A DNA stretch of 64,000 bases from Rickettsiales bacterium (GCA_041396965.1 JAWKXN010000001.1:620001-684000), one strand, 5' to 3'; shown: positions 35,382-44,217, counted from the first letter of the stretch. The notes: generated by a model not told the origin, from the letters alone. A program made the numbers and translations.

Positions 35382-36143
35382 ATGAACTATAATAATCCGT
35401 TTGACACAACACAATATGGGCAGCAGAGCACAGCCGCCACTTATGATGCTGGTCTGCGGGCTTATATGCTCAAAATCTATAACTATATGGCAAGCGCTTT
35501 GGTGCTTACTGGTCTTGTCGCTATGTTTATCGCGAAAATCTCGGTGGTGACTAACGATGCTGGACAAATTATGGGGCTTTCAGAGTTTGGCGCTACTATG
35601 TTTGGCGGTCCACTTAAATGGGTGGTTATGCTTCTGCCTCTTGCCTTCGTACTGGTTCTGAGCTTTGGGATTAACCGTCTCAGTGTATTCGCCACTCAAT
35701 CTATATTCTGGGCGTATTCAGCGGCTATGGGGGTTTCTCTTAGTACGATATTCTTGGCCTATACTGGGGAGAGTATTGCCCGTGTATTCTTTATTACCGC
35801 TGGCACTTTCGGGGCGATGAGTATTTATGGCTATACCACTAAGCGTGACCTTACTGGAATGGGTTCATTTCTTATAATGGGTCTTATCGGTGTAATAATC
35901 GCTTCTGTGGTTAATATATTTTTAGAAAGTAGAGCGTTACATTTCGCGGTGTCGGTTATTGGTCTGTTCATCTTTATCGGACTTACCGCTTATGATACTC
36001 AGAGGCTCAAAAATATGTATTATCAGCTTGCTGGTAACGCTTCTATGATGGCAAAAGCCTCAGTTATGGGCGCTCTTAGCCTGTATCTTGATTTTATCAA
36101 CATATTTATGTATCTAATACAGTTTATGGGTGATAGAAGGTAG
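35382..36143 (+). CDS. Bax inhibitor-1/YbhL-family inner membrane protein
   Basis: The 253-residue protein has seven hydrophobic segments and motifs of the BI-1/YccA/YbhL family: RAYMLKIYNYMASALVLTGLVA near the start, the PLAFVLVLSFG helix, and the C-terminal GLTAYDTQRLKNMYYQLAG (about 206-224), followed by GALSLYLDFINIFMYLIQFMGDRR. In the family, paired aspartates near the last helices act as a pH sensor for calcium leak in some members; aspartates are present here in AYDTQ and YLDF. It has its own promoter and terminator, so it is monocistronic. Confidence 0.92.
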   Translation: MNYNNPFDTTQYGQQSTAATYDAGLRAYMLKIYNYMASALVLTGLVAMFIAKISVVTNDAGQIMGLSEFGATMFGGPLKWVVMLLPLAFVLVLSFGINRLSVFATQSIFWAYSAAMGVSLSTIFLAYTGESIARVFFITAGTFGAMSIYGYTTKRDLTGMGSFLIMGLIGVIIASVVNIFLESRALHFAVSVIGLFIFIGLTAYDTQRLKNMYYQLAGNASMMAKASVMGALSLYLDFINIFMYLIQFMGDRR

Positions 36144-36165
36144 TAAAGTTTCAATTTTATTATTG

Positions 36166-36216
36166 AGCGAGGGGGGTGAATTGTTTTACGGTTTGCCCCC
36201 TAATTTTTTGTTTTTA
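36166..36216 (+). terminator. Rho-independent terminator after the Bax-inhibitor-like gene
   Basis: AGGGGG (36170-36175) pairs with CCCCCT (36196-36201), followed by AATTTTTTGTTTTT. It lies 26 bases after the stop codon. Confidence 0.85.
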
Positions 36217-36263
36217 TCTTTCTGTAATTATTTTTATTCAATTTTACGCTTGTTACACGGCGA

Positions 36264-36330
36264 AAAAAACTTATCTTTCGGATAAGGTTTTCATAGTTAT
36301 TTTGGATAAAAATTATTCAAAATGAGTATA
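36264..36330 (-). repeat. Two-hairpin dispersed repeat (copy 2, opposite orientation to copy 4)
   Basis: The segment contains a CTTATC-TTTCG-GATAAG hairpin (36270-36286), TTTTCATA, and a second imperfect palindrome TTTTGGATAA...TTATTCAAAA (about 36299-36322). Its reverse complement aligns with 51557-51623. Its end covers ATG 36322, which argues for the later start of the next gene. Confidence 0.6.
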
Positions 36331-36333
36331 TAT

Positions 36334-37104
36334 ATGAAATATCTAAATACTATCGGCATAGCCACACTTTGCAAGCGGGAGATTTGGCGGTTTTCTAAGG
36401 TATGGAATCAGACTGTACTTGCGCCAATCGTAACCACTTTGTTATTCCTCGCGGTTTTAATGTTGGCGATGGGTGGCAACGAACGGCTCATTGACGGGAT
36501 AGCTTATGGGCAGTTTATCTCTCCAGGCCTTATCATGATGGCGATTATGCAGAACTCCTTCGCTAATACCTCATCGTCACTGATGCTCGCGAAAATCCAA
36601 GGAGTTGTAATTGACATATTAATGCCGCCACTTACCGGTGCGGAAGTTACTTTTTCTCTGGTATTTGGTGGAGTAGTGCGTGGAATTCTGGTTGGTATCG
36701 TGGTAAGCGCCGCTGTTTATATATTCGTACCATTTCCTATGTTACACCCTTTCGTAGGTATGTTTTACGTGGTATCCGCCTGTATAATGCTCGCGCTTCT
36801 TGGTATGATAACTGGTATCTGGGCGCAGTCATTTGATCAGCTTTCAACAGTGACCAATTACGTCATAACCCCGCTTTCATTTTTATCAGGCACTTTTTAC
36901 TCAATAAAACAACTACCAGATTTCTGGTATAATATTTGCCATTTTAACCCATTTTTTTATATGATTGACGGATTTCGCTACGCTACAGTCGGCTACACTG
37001 ACGGAACTATCATAACTGGAATGACAGTAATAACTCTGGTAAATGTCGCTTTGTGGTTTGTGGCGGTAACCTTGTTTAAGAAGGGATACCGCCTTAAAAC
37101 TTAA
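36334..37104 (+). CDS. ABC-2 type transporter permease
   Basis: The protein (256 residues from ATG 36334; 260 from ATG 36322, which lies in a dispersed repeat) has six membrane helices and the ABC-2 permease layout of the YadH/NodJ group. It has an amphipathic N-terminal helix (LCKREIWRFSKVWNQTVLAPIVTTLLFLAVL), GQFISPGLIMMAIMQNSF (about 68-85), and the C-terminal ITPLSFLSGTFYSIKQLPDFWYNICHFNPFFYMIDGFRYATVG. No ATP-binding subunit gene is adjacent on either side, so the partner must lie elsewhere. It ends four bases past the start of the convergent neighbour's stop region. Confidence 0.88.
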   Translation: MKYLNTIGIATLCKREIWRFSKVWNQTVLAPIVTTLLFLAVLMLAMGGNERLIDGIAYGQFISPGLIMMAIMQNSFANTSSSLMLAKIQGVVIDILMPPLTGAEVTFSLVFGGVVRGILVGIVVSAAVYIFVPFPMLHPFVGMFYVVSACIMLALLGMITGIWAQSFDQLSTVTNYVITPLSFLSGTFYSIKQLPDFWYNICHFNPFFYMIDGFRYATVGYTDGTIITGMTVITLVNVALWFVAVTLFKKGYRLKT

Positions 37105-38153
37105 CCAATTTGCCTTGAATTCTCTGGTAACTCTATTTTCTTGAGTTTAGCGAAAGTTTTAACAATCTCAGTCCGAGCTTTATCAAGTTCAACCTCTACA
37201 GAATTACTAGAAATCCTTACAAGCGATTGACCCTTTTCATTTTTTACTTCGTCATAATTGTTGCCAATTAATAGCTTGCCTAAATCATCAGCAAGTGCCT
37301 TTCTATCTTTTTGGTTGGTTTTTGTTCTGTCAACATTAACGGTCAGAGTGCTTGAACCATCTTTATCGGTAGAAATTGTTGTCTTGTGGGTCTTTAGTAT
37401 ATCCTCAAAGCTTCTTTCATTGCTTTCTGTACGTTCTTTCAGATCAGTCTCTTGAATTTTCCCGCTTTTATCAAGATCAACTCGTTTTACCGTCCACGTT
37501 TTCCCACCATCGTTGGAATGGGCGTGATGTACCACCGCATCCTCTATAAGTTTATTGTTTTTTCCTTCCTCACCAATTCCATCAAAATGCTCCATTAGGC
37601 GATTTATAGTGCTAGTGTGAGCTACTACTATCTGGGATTTTGGTGGGTTGTCATTTATGGAGTGTTCTGGCGGTGTCATACTTGGGCTTTCACCAGTTGT
37701 TTTGGTAAGGCCTAGAGTATTTGTTACTATATGTCTGTGAGCCTCCCTGCTTTGTCTAGCTTCTATTAAATCGCCAATTTCATTATCCAGTTTTTTGGTG
37801 ATTATACCCTCCCAAGTTCTTCCATGCTCATCACTTCTCTTATACTTATATCTTTTATTCAAGCTACTATTTCTTTGCAATTTTGGATCAATTTCCTCTC
37901 TATCTATTCCTACAAGATTAGCGGCGGTCGCTATAAGGCTTTGTGGGTTTCCAGTGTGTATAGGAGTGTCTTTTGGCATTCTACCCTCTTTAACTAGGGC
38001 TTTATACACATTACTTAGTTCTTGAGTTTTCTCCGTTGCTTCTTTCGTTAGAGGTTGATTGGATTCAACTGCGGAAGTAAGACCATTCTTGTCACTTATT
38101 GTATCGCCACGCCTTACGAAATATACATCAACTTGTTTGTTATTATCGCTCAT
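37101..38153 (-). CDS. Degenerate histidine-phosphatase-like protein
   Basis: The 350-residue protein starts like a phosphoglycerate-mutase-type phosphatase: VYFVRRGDT (residues 10-18) stands where active members have V-R-H-G-E-T, so the catalytic His is Arg15. The second-half motif IVVAHTSTINRLM (about 175-187) corresponds to V-x-H-x-x-x-(I/L)-R; His179 is kept. The arginine that normally precedes the Q-T-A segment is not apparent in TGNPQSLIATAANLVG. A hydrophilic C-terminal domain (about 235-350) is not recognised. It is probably catalytically impaired, perhaps a binding protein. The 235 bases upstream are shared with the divergent argD promoter. Confidence 0.6.
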   Translation of the reverse strand: MSDNNKQVDVYFVRRGDTISDKNGLTSAVESNQPLTKEATEKTQELSNVYKALVKEGRMPKDTPIHTGNPQSLIATAANLVGIDREEIDPKLQRNSSLNKRYKYKRSDEHGRTWEGIITKKLDNEIGDLIEARQSREAHRHIVTNTLGLTKTTGESPSMTPPEHSINDNPPKSQIVVAHTSTINRLMEHFDGIGEEGKNNKLIEDAVVHHAHSNDGGKTWTVKRVDLDKSGKIQETDLKERTESNERSFEDILKTHKTTISTDKDGSSTLTVNVDRTKTNQKDRKALADDLGKLLIGNNYDEVKNEKGQSLVRISSNSVEVELDKARTEIVKTFAKLKKIELPENSRQIG

Positions 38154-38327
38154 ATTTTAGTCCTTTATCTTTGAGTTTGATTTGATACCGAATATATGAC
38201 TTCCCATGCTATTGAATGTTTTAATTGTCATAAACTGTTTTTATGTTAATAATTTATGACAGGTAGTTATAGTTATTTTTAGCTTAATCAGATAATTGTC
38301 TTCAAGTTGTAATATTAATTTGCTTGC

Positions 38328-38355
38328 TTGACAATTTCCTTTAATAGGCGATAAT
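38328..38355 (+). promoter_or_regulatory. Promoter of argD-argF
   Basis: TTGACA (38328-38333), 16 bases, GATAAT (38350-38355). A small palindrome GCGAT-AATC-ATCGC (38348-38361) overlaps the -10 and could be an operator. The leader to the ATG at 38389 is about 27 bases and ends in a GGGGG-rich ribosome site. Confidence 0.7.
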
Positions 38356-38388
38356 CATCGCTTTTCCTAATCTTGTCAGGGGGCGTTG

Positions 38389-39561
38389 ATGTCCGCTATT
38401 CTGCCGGTTTACCGCCGTTGTGATATAAATATTGAGCGGGGTGAGGGAGTATATTTATTCTCTACCGATGGTAAGCGTTACTTGGATTTTGCCTCTGGTA
38501 TAGCGGTTAATTCACTTGGACATTGTCATCCACACATAGTTAAGGCTCTTAAAAACCAAGCTGATATTTTATGGCACTGTTCAAATATGTATAAAAATGA
38601 ACAGCTTGAGAAGTTTGCTAGAAGAATTACGGAAGTTTGTTTCGCAGACAAGGTATTTTTCACTAATTCCGGTGGGGAAGCGGTTGAATGTGGCTTGAAG
38701 ATGCTGCGTAAATATCATGATTGTAATGGAAATCCAGAGCGTTTTCGAGTTATAACCATGGAAGGGGGGTTTCATGGTCGTAGCTTCGCTTGTATTTCCG
38801 CTGGTGGCAACAGGATAGCCCGTGATGGTTATGCACCTTTGCTTGATGGTTTTGATCGGGTTGAGTTTAATAATTTGGAAGCGGTAGAAACCGCCATTAC
38901 CTCTGAGACCGCCGCTGTACTGGTTGAGCCTATTCAAGGCGAGGGTGGTGTACGTGAGGCTAATTATGAATTCTTACGTGGACTGCGTGCCATCGCCGAT
39001 AAATATGGGATTTTATTGTTCTTAGATGAAGTGCAGTGCGGTATGGGGCGCACTGGAAGCTTGTTCGCTTACTCACAAGCGGGAATTATCCCCGATATTG
39101 TGACAGTAGCTAAAGGCATTGGCGGTGGTTTCCCACTAGGTGCCTGTCTTACCACTGATAAAGTGGCGAGTTGTATGAATACCGGCTCTCATGGCTCAAC
39201 TTATGGCTCTAACCCTCTAGCGATGGCGGTTGGGAACGCGGTTTTGGATATTATGTTGGAAGGTAGTTTCTTAAAAAACGTTGAAAACATAGGAAATTAT
39301 CTGCGTAATGAGCTTTTGAATCTGTCTGAAGAATATACAGCTATAGAAGAAGTGCGAGGCAGAGGGTTGATGCTGGGGATTCGCCTGCGTCGGGACGTTC
39401 CGCATCTGGAGCTGGTCGAGAAATTGCGTGAAAATGGGCTTTTTACCTCTCCAGCGGAAGGAGGGATGATCCGTGTCATTCCACCACTTATAATTGAGGC
39501 TAGTCATGTTGATGAGGCTATTACAATTTTAGGTAAAACATTGGGAGAGAGTTATGGTTAG
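38389..39561 (+). CDS. argD: Acetylornithine aminotransferase
   Basis: ArgD converts N-acetylglutamate semialdehyde to N-acetylornithine in arginine synthesis, using PLP. The 390-residue protein has GVYLFSTDGKRYLDFASGIAVNSLGHCHP (about 20-48), FTNSGGEAVECGLKMLRKYH (about 89-108), GGFHGRSFACISA, LFLDEVQCGMGRTG (about 208-221) and the Schiff-base lysine in VAKGIGGGFPLGACL. ATG 38389 is preferred over the in-frame TTG three bases before it. It overlaps argF by eight bases, so the two are one operon. Confidence 0.95.
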   Translation: MSAILPVYRRCDINIERGEGVYLFSTDGKRYLDFASGIAVNSLGHCHPHIVKALKNQADILWHCSNMYKNEQLEKFARRITEVCFADKVFFTNSGGEAVECGLKMLRKYHDCNGNPERFRVITMEGGFHGRSFACISAGGNRIARDGYAPLLDGFDRVEFNNLEAVETAITSETAAVLVEPIQGEGGVREANYEFLRGLRAIADKYGILLFLDEVQCGMGRTGSLFAYSQAGIIPDIVTVAKGIGGGFPLGACLTTDKVASCMNTGSHGSTYGSNPLAMAVGNAVLDIMLEGSFLKNVENIGNYLRNELLNLSEEYTAIEEVRGRGLMLGIRLRRDVPHLELVEKLRENGLFTSPAEGGMIRVIPPLIIEASHVDEAITILGKTLGESYG

Positions 39562-40465
39562 GCATTTTTTAGATTTTTCGTCAATTAGTGCGGATGACCT
39601 ACGTCATATTGTGGATAAGGCGGTCATGCTGAAGGCAGAACGGAAAAATGGGAAGTTTTCCGCGCAGCTCGCTAATAAAAAATTGGCGATGATTTTTGAG
39701 AAAAATTCGACTAGAACACGAATTTCCTTTGAGGTTGCCATGCTGGAGCTTGGAGGTAATGCTATATATCTAAGTGGCAGTGAGTTGCAGTTAGGTCGTG
39801 GTGAGACAGTATCAGATACCGCGAAGGTAATATCACGTTATGTAGATGCTATAATGCTGCGTTGTCATAGCCACGATAAGCTGCTTGAACTCGCGGAAAA
39901 CTCAACGATTCCAGTAATTAATGGTCTTACGGAGTTTAGTCACCCTTGTCAAATCATCGCTGATATTATTACTTTTGAGGAAAATTTAGGTAATATAAAC
40001 AGTAAGAAGATAGCATGGGTTGGTGATGGTAACAATGTAGCGCAAAGTTGGATTCAGGCAGCAGTTTCATTTGGCTATAGTCTTACACTTGCCTGCCCTG
40101 AAGAATTTGCTCCGATTCCTGAAGTCGTAAATTTAGCTAAGAAACAAGGCGCTGATATTAAAGTTGTCACCTCACCAGAAGAAGCGGTAGCGGGAGCGGA
40201 CGCGGTAATTACGGATACATGGGTGTCTATGGGAGACGAAGATAGTGAACGAAGAGTAAATATTCTTTCTTCTTATCAAGTCAATACTGAACTTATGAAA
40301 CAAGCAAAAAATGAAGCTATTTTTTTACATTGCTTGCCAGCTCATAGAGGCGAGGAAGTGACAGACGAGGTGATTGATTCTTTAGAATCAAAAGTTTTTG
40401 ACGAGGCAGAAAATCGCCTTCATGCACAAAAATCCATTATATTATGGTGTTTTGGGTTAATTTGA
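39554..40465 (+). CDS. argF: Ornithine carbamoyltransferase
   Basis: ArgF makes citrulline from ornithine and carbamoyl phosphate. The 303-residue protein has the carbamoyl-phosphate loop FEKNSTRTRISFEVAMLELGG (about 49-69), LSGSELQLGRGETVSDTAKV, NGLTEFSHPCQIIADI (about 128-143), the ornithine-binding DTWVSMGDE (about 217-225), and HCLPAHRGEEV (about 259-269). These identify OTCase rather than aspartate carbamoyltransferase. Translation is coupled to argD by the eight-base overlap. Confidence 0.96.
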   Translation: MVRHFLDFSSISADDLRHIVDKAVMLKAERKNGKFSAQLANKKLAMIFEKNSTRTRISFEVAMLELGGNAIYLSGSELQLGRGETVSDTAKVISRYVDAIMLRCHSHDKLLELAENSTIPVINGLTEFSHPCQIIADIITFEENLGNINSKKIAWVGDGNNVAQSWIQAAVSFGYSLTLACPEEFAPIPEVVNLAKKQGADIKVVTSPEEAVAGADAVITDTWVSMGDEDSERRVNILSSYQVNTELMKQAKNEAIFLHCLPAHRGEEVTDEVIDSLESKVFDEAENRLHAQKSIILWCFGLI

Positions 40466-40493
40466 TTAATTATGGTAATAATTGGCATAAATT

Positions 40494-40529
40494 ATAGTAG
40501 CTTGTGGTAAGAATTACTCAAATTGCTAT
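40494..40529 (+). repeat. Short palindromic intergenic repeat (copy 3)
   Basis: ATAGTAGC.T.TGGTAAG / ATTACTCAAATTGCTAT forms an imperfect palindrome related to the TAGCTTTGGGTAAGAATTATCC element at 51557-51593. It lies 28 bases after argF, where it may serve as a 3' hairpin. Confidence 0.5.
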
Positions 40530-40550
40530 CAAAATTAACTCGTAAGAGAG

Positions 40551-40788
40551 TTGGTTTTGCGCCACTAAGCTAAGCAAGAAACAAGGCCAGCAGGTCGTGC
40601 CAGCCCTACCTGTCCGCCGAAGCTCAAAGAGCGTAGGAGGAATCTATGTCCCATGTGAAAAGCAGAGCTTTTCACTGGATTGCTCTGCAACCCACCAGAC
40701 CCCGCTAACCACGTGCAGGGTGACATTGTATCCAAATGCGATTGCCATGAGTAGTCCCGTAGCGGGAGCGAAATAACTTTATTTTTTT
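40551..40788 (+). repeat. REP-like dispersed intergenic element, long form
   Basis: Both ends match the element at 30768-30886, but this copy carries about 120 extra bases in the middle. The extra part includes a perfect 9-base-pair hairpin GTGAAAAGC-AGA-GCTTTTCAC (40655-40675, extended by flanking CCA/TGG), and a REP-type motif TCCGCCGAAGCTC-AAA-GAGCGTAGGAGGA (40613-40641). No protein is encoded. Together with the palindrome at 40494 it fills most of the 432-base gap between argF and the next gene. Confidence 0.65.
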
Positions 40789-40897
40789 AAGCAAAAATTA
40801 AGTGGAAATGTTATAATTAATGAAAATATTCAATTTTTGTGTTATAATGCCTACCATACTAATAGAAAATGACATTTTGTAATTATTAGAGGTTGTT

Positions 40898-41617
40898 ATG
40901 AATTTATGGATAGTTGTCGCTATAGCGATTCCAGTTTGTTTGCTTTTATTTTTTGGTTCTAATCCTTTTCGGGATTATCAGGATAGAAGTAAAGAGATTG
41001 TTGAGAAATATGGTAGTGATCCACTAGCTATACAAACCAACATGTATATTGAGCAAAATCAGCAATCAGGCGGATATATGATGGGGTTTGGCGAAGAACC
41101 TCAGACTCATTTGAACGCTCCTAGTACGGGGGATATGTTATCATCAATAAAGGATGCTGCTAAGGATAATAACGTTAACGAACAGCAGGGCAGAGGTGGT
41201 TTCGGCTTTAATCGTAACGGTTACGGTAATAATATTAGCAATAATAAGAATGCGATAAATAACGCTGAAACTTATGAAATATATAATGAGGAATTGAAAA
41301 AGTCTGAAATAAGACAAAAGCAGAAAGATAGAGGAATTTTTGAGAGAAGCTCAGAAATTAAAAATAGAAACTTGCAAAACTATTACCCCCCAGTAGTTAA
41401 GAATGTCGCGATGATAGATCATGACCAGCAACCGAAGGCTGATATTACTGGAAAAGAGCTAAGGTTGCGCAGTGGTCAACCAATTATTTTTGATGGAATA
41501 AAGGTTTACACAACTGATAGCTCTGGAACGCGTAGAACAATGCCTGATGGTAGTTATATATTACAGGATGGTAGTTCTATAACAATTACCGATGGTGTAA
41601 GATCGCTAACAGAATAA
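40898..41617 (+). CDS. Hypothetical membrane-anchored, Asn/Gln-rich protein
   Basis: I do not recognise this 239-residue protein. It has one N-terminal membrane helix (residues 3-20) acting as an anchor or uncleaved signal. A long polar, Asn/Gln/Lys-rich middle follows with a Gly/Asn run (GRGGFGFNRNGYGNN, about 92-106). A compact C-terminal piece (about 190-239) repeats short strands ending in DG: IFDGIKVYT, MPDGSYILQDGSSITITDGV. AGAGG at 40888-40892 supports the start. The layout suggests an envelope protein facing the periplasm; function unknown. Confidence 0.6.
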   Translation: MNLWIVVAIAIPVCLLLFFGSNPFRDYQDRSKEIVEKYGSDPLAIQTNMYIEQNQQSGGYMMGFGEEPQTHLNAPSTGDMLSSIKDAAKDNNVNEQQGRGGFGFNRNGYGNNISNNKNAINNAETYEIYNEELKKSEIRQKQKDRGIFERSSEIKNRNLQNYYPPVVKNVAMIDHDQQPKADITGKELRLRSGQPIIFDGIKVYTTDSSGTRRTMPDGSYILQDGSSITITDGVRSLTE

Positions 41618-41760
41618 TAGTACAAGATTGGTATAGAGCTAATTTCCTTATATTTTTCCTAATAATTCTCTTAATTATGTTGAATTTTTATAATATGCGG
41701 AGCATACTCGCCATCATGTTGATTAGTTAAAAAATTATTACTATTGTTACGGTGGTTTTT

Positions 41761-43680
41761 GTGAGCGATACTCCTTTATTAGATAATATTTCATCTCCGG
41801 CGGATATTCGTGGCTTTAGTGATGAGCAGTTAGTTTCTCTGGCTGACGAGCTAAGAAGAGAGACGATTAACATAGTCTCCAAAACCGGTGGACATCTTGG
41901 TGCTGGTCTTGGAGTGGTTGAGCTAACAGTAGCGCTTCATCATGTATTTAATACCCCTGAGGATTTGCTTATTTGGGACGTTGGGCATCAATCTTACCCT
42001 CATAAGATACTCACTGGCAGAAGAGAGAGGATGCACACTTTACGTCAAGAAGGTGGTGTTTCCGGTTTTTGTAAACGCAGTGAGAGTGAATATGATTCTT
42101 TTGGTGCCGGTCACAGCTCAACTTCCATCTCCGCCGGTCTTGGCATGGCGGTTGCCCGTGACTTAAAGGGTGATGATAATGAGGTGATAGCGGTTATCGG
42201 CGATGGGGCGATGAGCGCGGGAATGGCTTTTGAGGCGATGAATAACGCCGGAAGTCTGGGGTCACGATTAATAGTAATTCTCAATGATAATGATATGTCA
42301 ATCGCGCCTCCGGTGGGAGCGATGAGTGCTTACCTGGCAAAGCTGATTTCCTCGCACCCGTACCATACTCTGAGGCATATCGGCAAGTCGGTCGCCAGTA
42401 AATTCCCTGAACCGCTGTTGCGGATGGCACGAAGAGCCGAGCATTTGGCGCGGGACATTGCGGTTGGTGGGACTCTTTTTGAACAGCTTGGTTTTTATTA
42501 TGTGGGACCTGTGGATGGTCATAATATGGCACATTTGCTGCCGGTTCTTCGTAACATTAAAAAAGAAAAAGATAGCAGCCCTATATTACTGCATGTCGTA
42601 ACCCGCAAAGGGCACGGATATAATCCGGCGGAAAAGTCCGATGATAAATATCATGGTGTGTCAAGCTTTGATGTGCGGACCGGCGCGCAGAAAAAGGCGC
42701 TAGCGAATGCTCCGTCTTATACGAAAATTTTCGCGGGAAGTCTTATAGCGGAGGCGAAGAAGGATGACAAAATAGTTGGAATTACCGCCGCTATGCCGGA
42801 TGGAACGGGTCTGGATTTGTTCGCGAAAGAATTTCCTGAGCGGATGTTTGATGTAGGAATCGCCGAGCAGCACGCTGTTACTTTCGCCGCTGGTCTTGCC
42901 ACACAGGGTTATAAGCCATTTTGTGCTATTTACTCAACATTCCTCCAGCGTGCTTACGATCAGGTGGTGCATGATGTGGCTATTCAAAAACTCCCAGTTC
43001 GTTTTGCCATAGATAGAGCGGGTTTAGTTGGAGCGGATGGCGCGACCCACGCCGGAACATTTGATATAACGTATCTTGCTAGCCTTCCGAATTTTATAGT
43101 AATGGCACCAAGTGATGAGGCTGAGCTTAAAAATATGGTAACCACAATGACAACGATTGACTACGCTCCAAGCGCGGTTCGCTATCCACGTGGTGAGGGA
43201 GTTGGTGTTAATTTGCCAGAAGAAGGTACTGTTCTTGAGATAGGTAAAGGGCGTGTGGTACGAAAAAGTGAAGTGCCAAGAGTAGCGATACTTTCGCTTG
43301 GTACAAGACTTCAGGAATCATTGAAAGCCGCCACCATTATTGAGGATAATGGTATAGGGGTAACAGTCGCTGACGCTCGTTTCGTAAAGCCGTTGGATAA
43401 AGAGCTTGTGCGTGATTTAATAGCGGATCATGAGTTGCTGATAACGGTAGAGGAGGGAGCGATTGGTGGGTTTGCCTCTCATGTCCTTGATTTTGCCGCC
43501 CGTAGCGACCTGCTTGATAAGGGCTGTAAGATTATACCGTTATATCTGCCGGATATATTTATAGATCATGGGAAACCAAATGATATGTATGATAAAGCTG
43601 GTCTTAACGCCAAACAGATAGTGAGCCAAGTTCTGGAGGTGATAGTTCCTTTTAAGGAGCGTAAAGTTGTTCCAGTTTAG
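41761..43680 (+). CDS. dxs: 1-deoxy-D-xylulose-5-phosphate synthase
   Basis: Dxs condenses pyruvate and glyceraldehyde-3-phosphate with thiamine diphosphate, opening the MEP isoprenoid pathway. The protein (639 residues from GTG 41761; an in-frame GTG at 41752 adds three) has [35 protein letters not shown], the ThDP motif [18 protein letters not shown], the transketolase central block [17 protein letters not shown], and [19 protein letters not shown] at 41751-41755 fits GTG 41761. The start of the transcript is not clear. Confidence 0.95.
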   Translation: MSDTPLLDNISSPADIRGFSDEQLVSLADELRRETINIVSKTGGHLGAGLGVVELTVALHHVFNTPEDLLIWDVGHQSYPHKILTGRRERMHTLRQEGGVSGFCKRSESEYDSFGAGHSSTSISAGLGMAVARDLKGDDNEVIAVIGDGAMSAGMAFEAMNNAGSLGSRLIVILNDNDMSIAPPVGAMSAYLAKLISSHPYHTLRHIGKSVASKFPEPLLRMARRAEHLARDIAVGGTLFEQLGFYYVGPVDGHNMAHLLPVLRNIKKEKDSSPILLHVVTRKGHGYNPAEKSDDKYHGVSSFDVRTGAQKKALANAPSYTKIFAGSLIAEAKKDDKIVGITAAMPDGTGLDLFAKEFPERMFDVGIAEQHAVTFAAGLATQGYKPFCAIYSTFLQRAYDQVVHDVAIQKLPVRFAIDRAGLVGADGATHAGTFDITYLASLPNFIVMAPSDEAELKNMVTTMTTIDYAPSAVRYPRGEGVGVNLPEEGTVLEIGKGRVVRKSEVPRVAILSLGTRLQESLKAATIIEDNGIGVTVADARFVKPLDKELVRDLIADHELLITVEEGAIGGFASHVLDFAARSDLLDKGCKIIPLYLPDIFIDHGKPNDMYDKAGLNAKQIVSQVLEVIVPFKERKVVPV

Positions 43681-43750
43681 GTTTATACCGTATAGCGAAC
43701 AAGACAATTTTATTTCGTAGGAAAAACAAAGTTAAGTTGCTAATTTAATC

Positions 43751-43778
43751 TTGCGAATGCAGTTAAATTCCTTATACT
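43751..43778 (+). promoter_or_regulatory. Promoter of the structured leader RNA
   Basis: TTGCGA (43751-43756), 16 bases, TATACT (43773-43778). A start near 43785 would begin just before the long closing stem of the RNA at 43791. Confidence 0.6.
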
Positions 43779-43790
43779 AGCCACACAGCG

Positions 43791-43936
43791 ATTAGAAACC
43801 GCTATAACCGGTATCACTCCCGACAGAGTGATTTTTTGTGCCCATAATTTATGGCAATTTTCTTTACGTCGGGAGTGCGGGAAATATAATACCCGAAAGG
43901 GAAATACTCGCATCACGAGTTATACGTGGTTTCTAA
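43791..43936 (+). ncRNA. Structured leader RNA, unknown class, upstream of XRE regulator
   Basis: The 146-base segment folds strongly by eye. A closing stem pairs TTAGAAACCGCTATA (43792-43806) with TATACGTGGTTTCTAA (43921-43936), about 15 pairs with one bulge. Inside, CACTCCCGAC (43815-43824) pairs perfectly with GTCGGGAGTG (43868-43877), enclosing a TGCC...GGCA hairpin (43839-43856). Then come CCC-GAAA-GGG (43892-43901) and ACTCG-CATCA-CGAGT (43906-43920). The first strand of the ten-pair stem can instead make the local hairpin CACTC-CCGACA-GAGTG (43815-43830), so two folds compete. Its layout suggests a riboswitch, attenuator or independent small RNA. It matches no class I know. The ribosome site of the XRE gene follows at 43951. 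Confidence 0.6.
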
Positions 43937-43964
43937 CTCCTGACACTTGGAAAGGGAAAGAACC

Positions 43965-44198
43965 ATGCATTATAGTGCTAATTTACTTCGCCAATTGCGT
44001 TTAAGAATTGGTAATAATATCCACCATTATCGTATTAGGCAAAAAATGCCGCTACGCAAACTGTCTTGTCTGTCTGGTGTGTCAGAAAATTTATTAGATT
44101 GCTATGAACTCGGTAAATATGAAATAAGCTTAGCCGACTTGCTGAAAATATCTTGCGCTCTTAAGGTGGATTTTAATGACTTAATGCTATGTAAGTAA
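43965..44198 (+). CDS. Small XRE-family helix-turn-helix regulator
   Basis: The 77-residue protein is essentially one Cro/CI-type helix-turn-helix: LRLRIGNNIHHYRIRQKMPLRKLSCLSGVSENLLDCYELGKYEISLADLLKISCALKVDF. The usual I-S-Q-x-x-(I/V)-x-x-Y-E-x-G pattern is recognisable as VSENLLDCYELGKYE. ATG 43965, preceded by AAAGGGAAAG (43951-43960), is preferred over the TTG at 43947. The gene lies downstream of the structured RNA and 19 bases before an L,D-transpeptidase-like gene. Autoregulation or control of that gene is possible. Confidence 0.8.
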   Translation: MHYSANLLRQLRLRIGNNIHHYRIRQKMPLRKLSCLSGVSENLLDCYELGKYEISLADLLKISCALKVDFNDLMLCK

Positions 44199-44217
44199 AA
44201 CTAAATGGTATTGTTAG

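Noticed and set aside
36322..36333. ATG 36322 as the start of the ABC-2 permease
   Set aside because: It lies inside a dispersed palindromic repeat, and ATG 36334 gives a natural N-terminus; neither has a strong ribosome site, so this stays a preference, not proof.
43791..43936. Known riboswitch or 6S/retron RNA as the identity of the structured RNA
   Set aside because: No conserved core of the TPP, cobalamin, SAM, SAH, glycine, FMN or cyclic-di-GMP classes is visible; it lacks the single-rod shape of 6S RNA and no reverse transcriptase gene follows for a retron.
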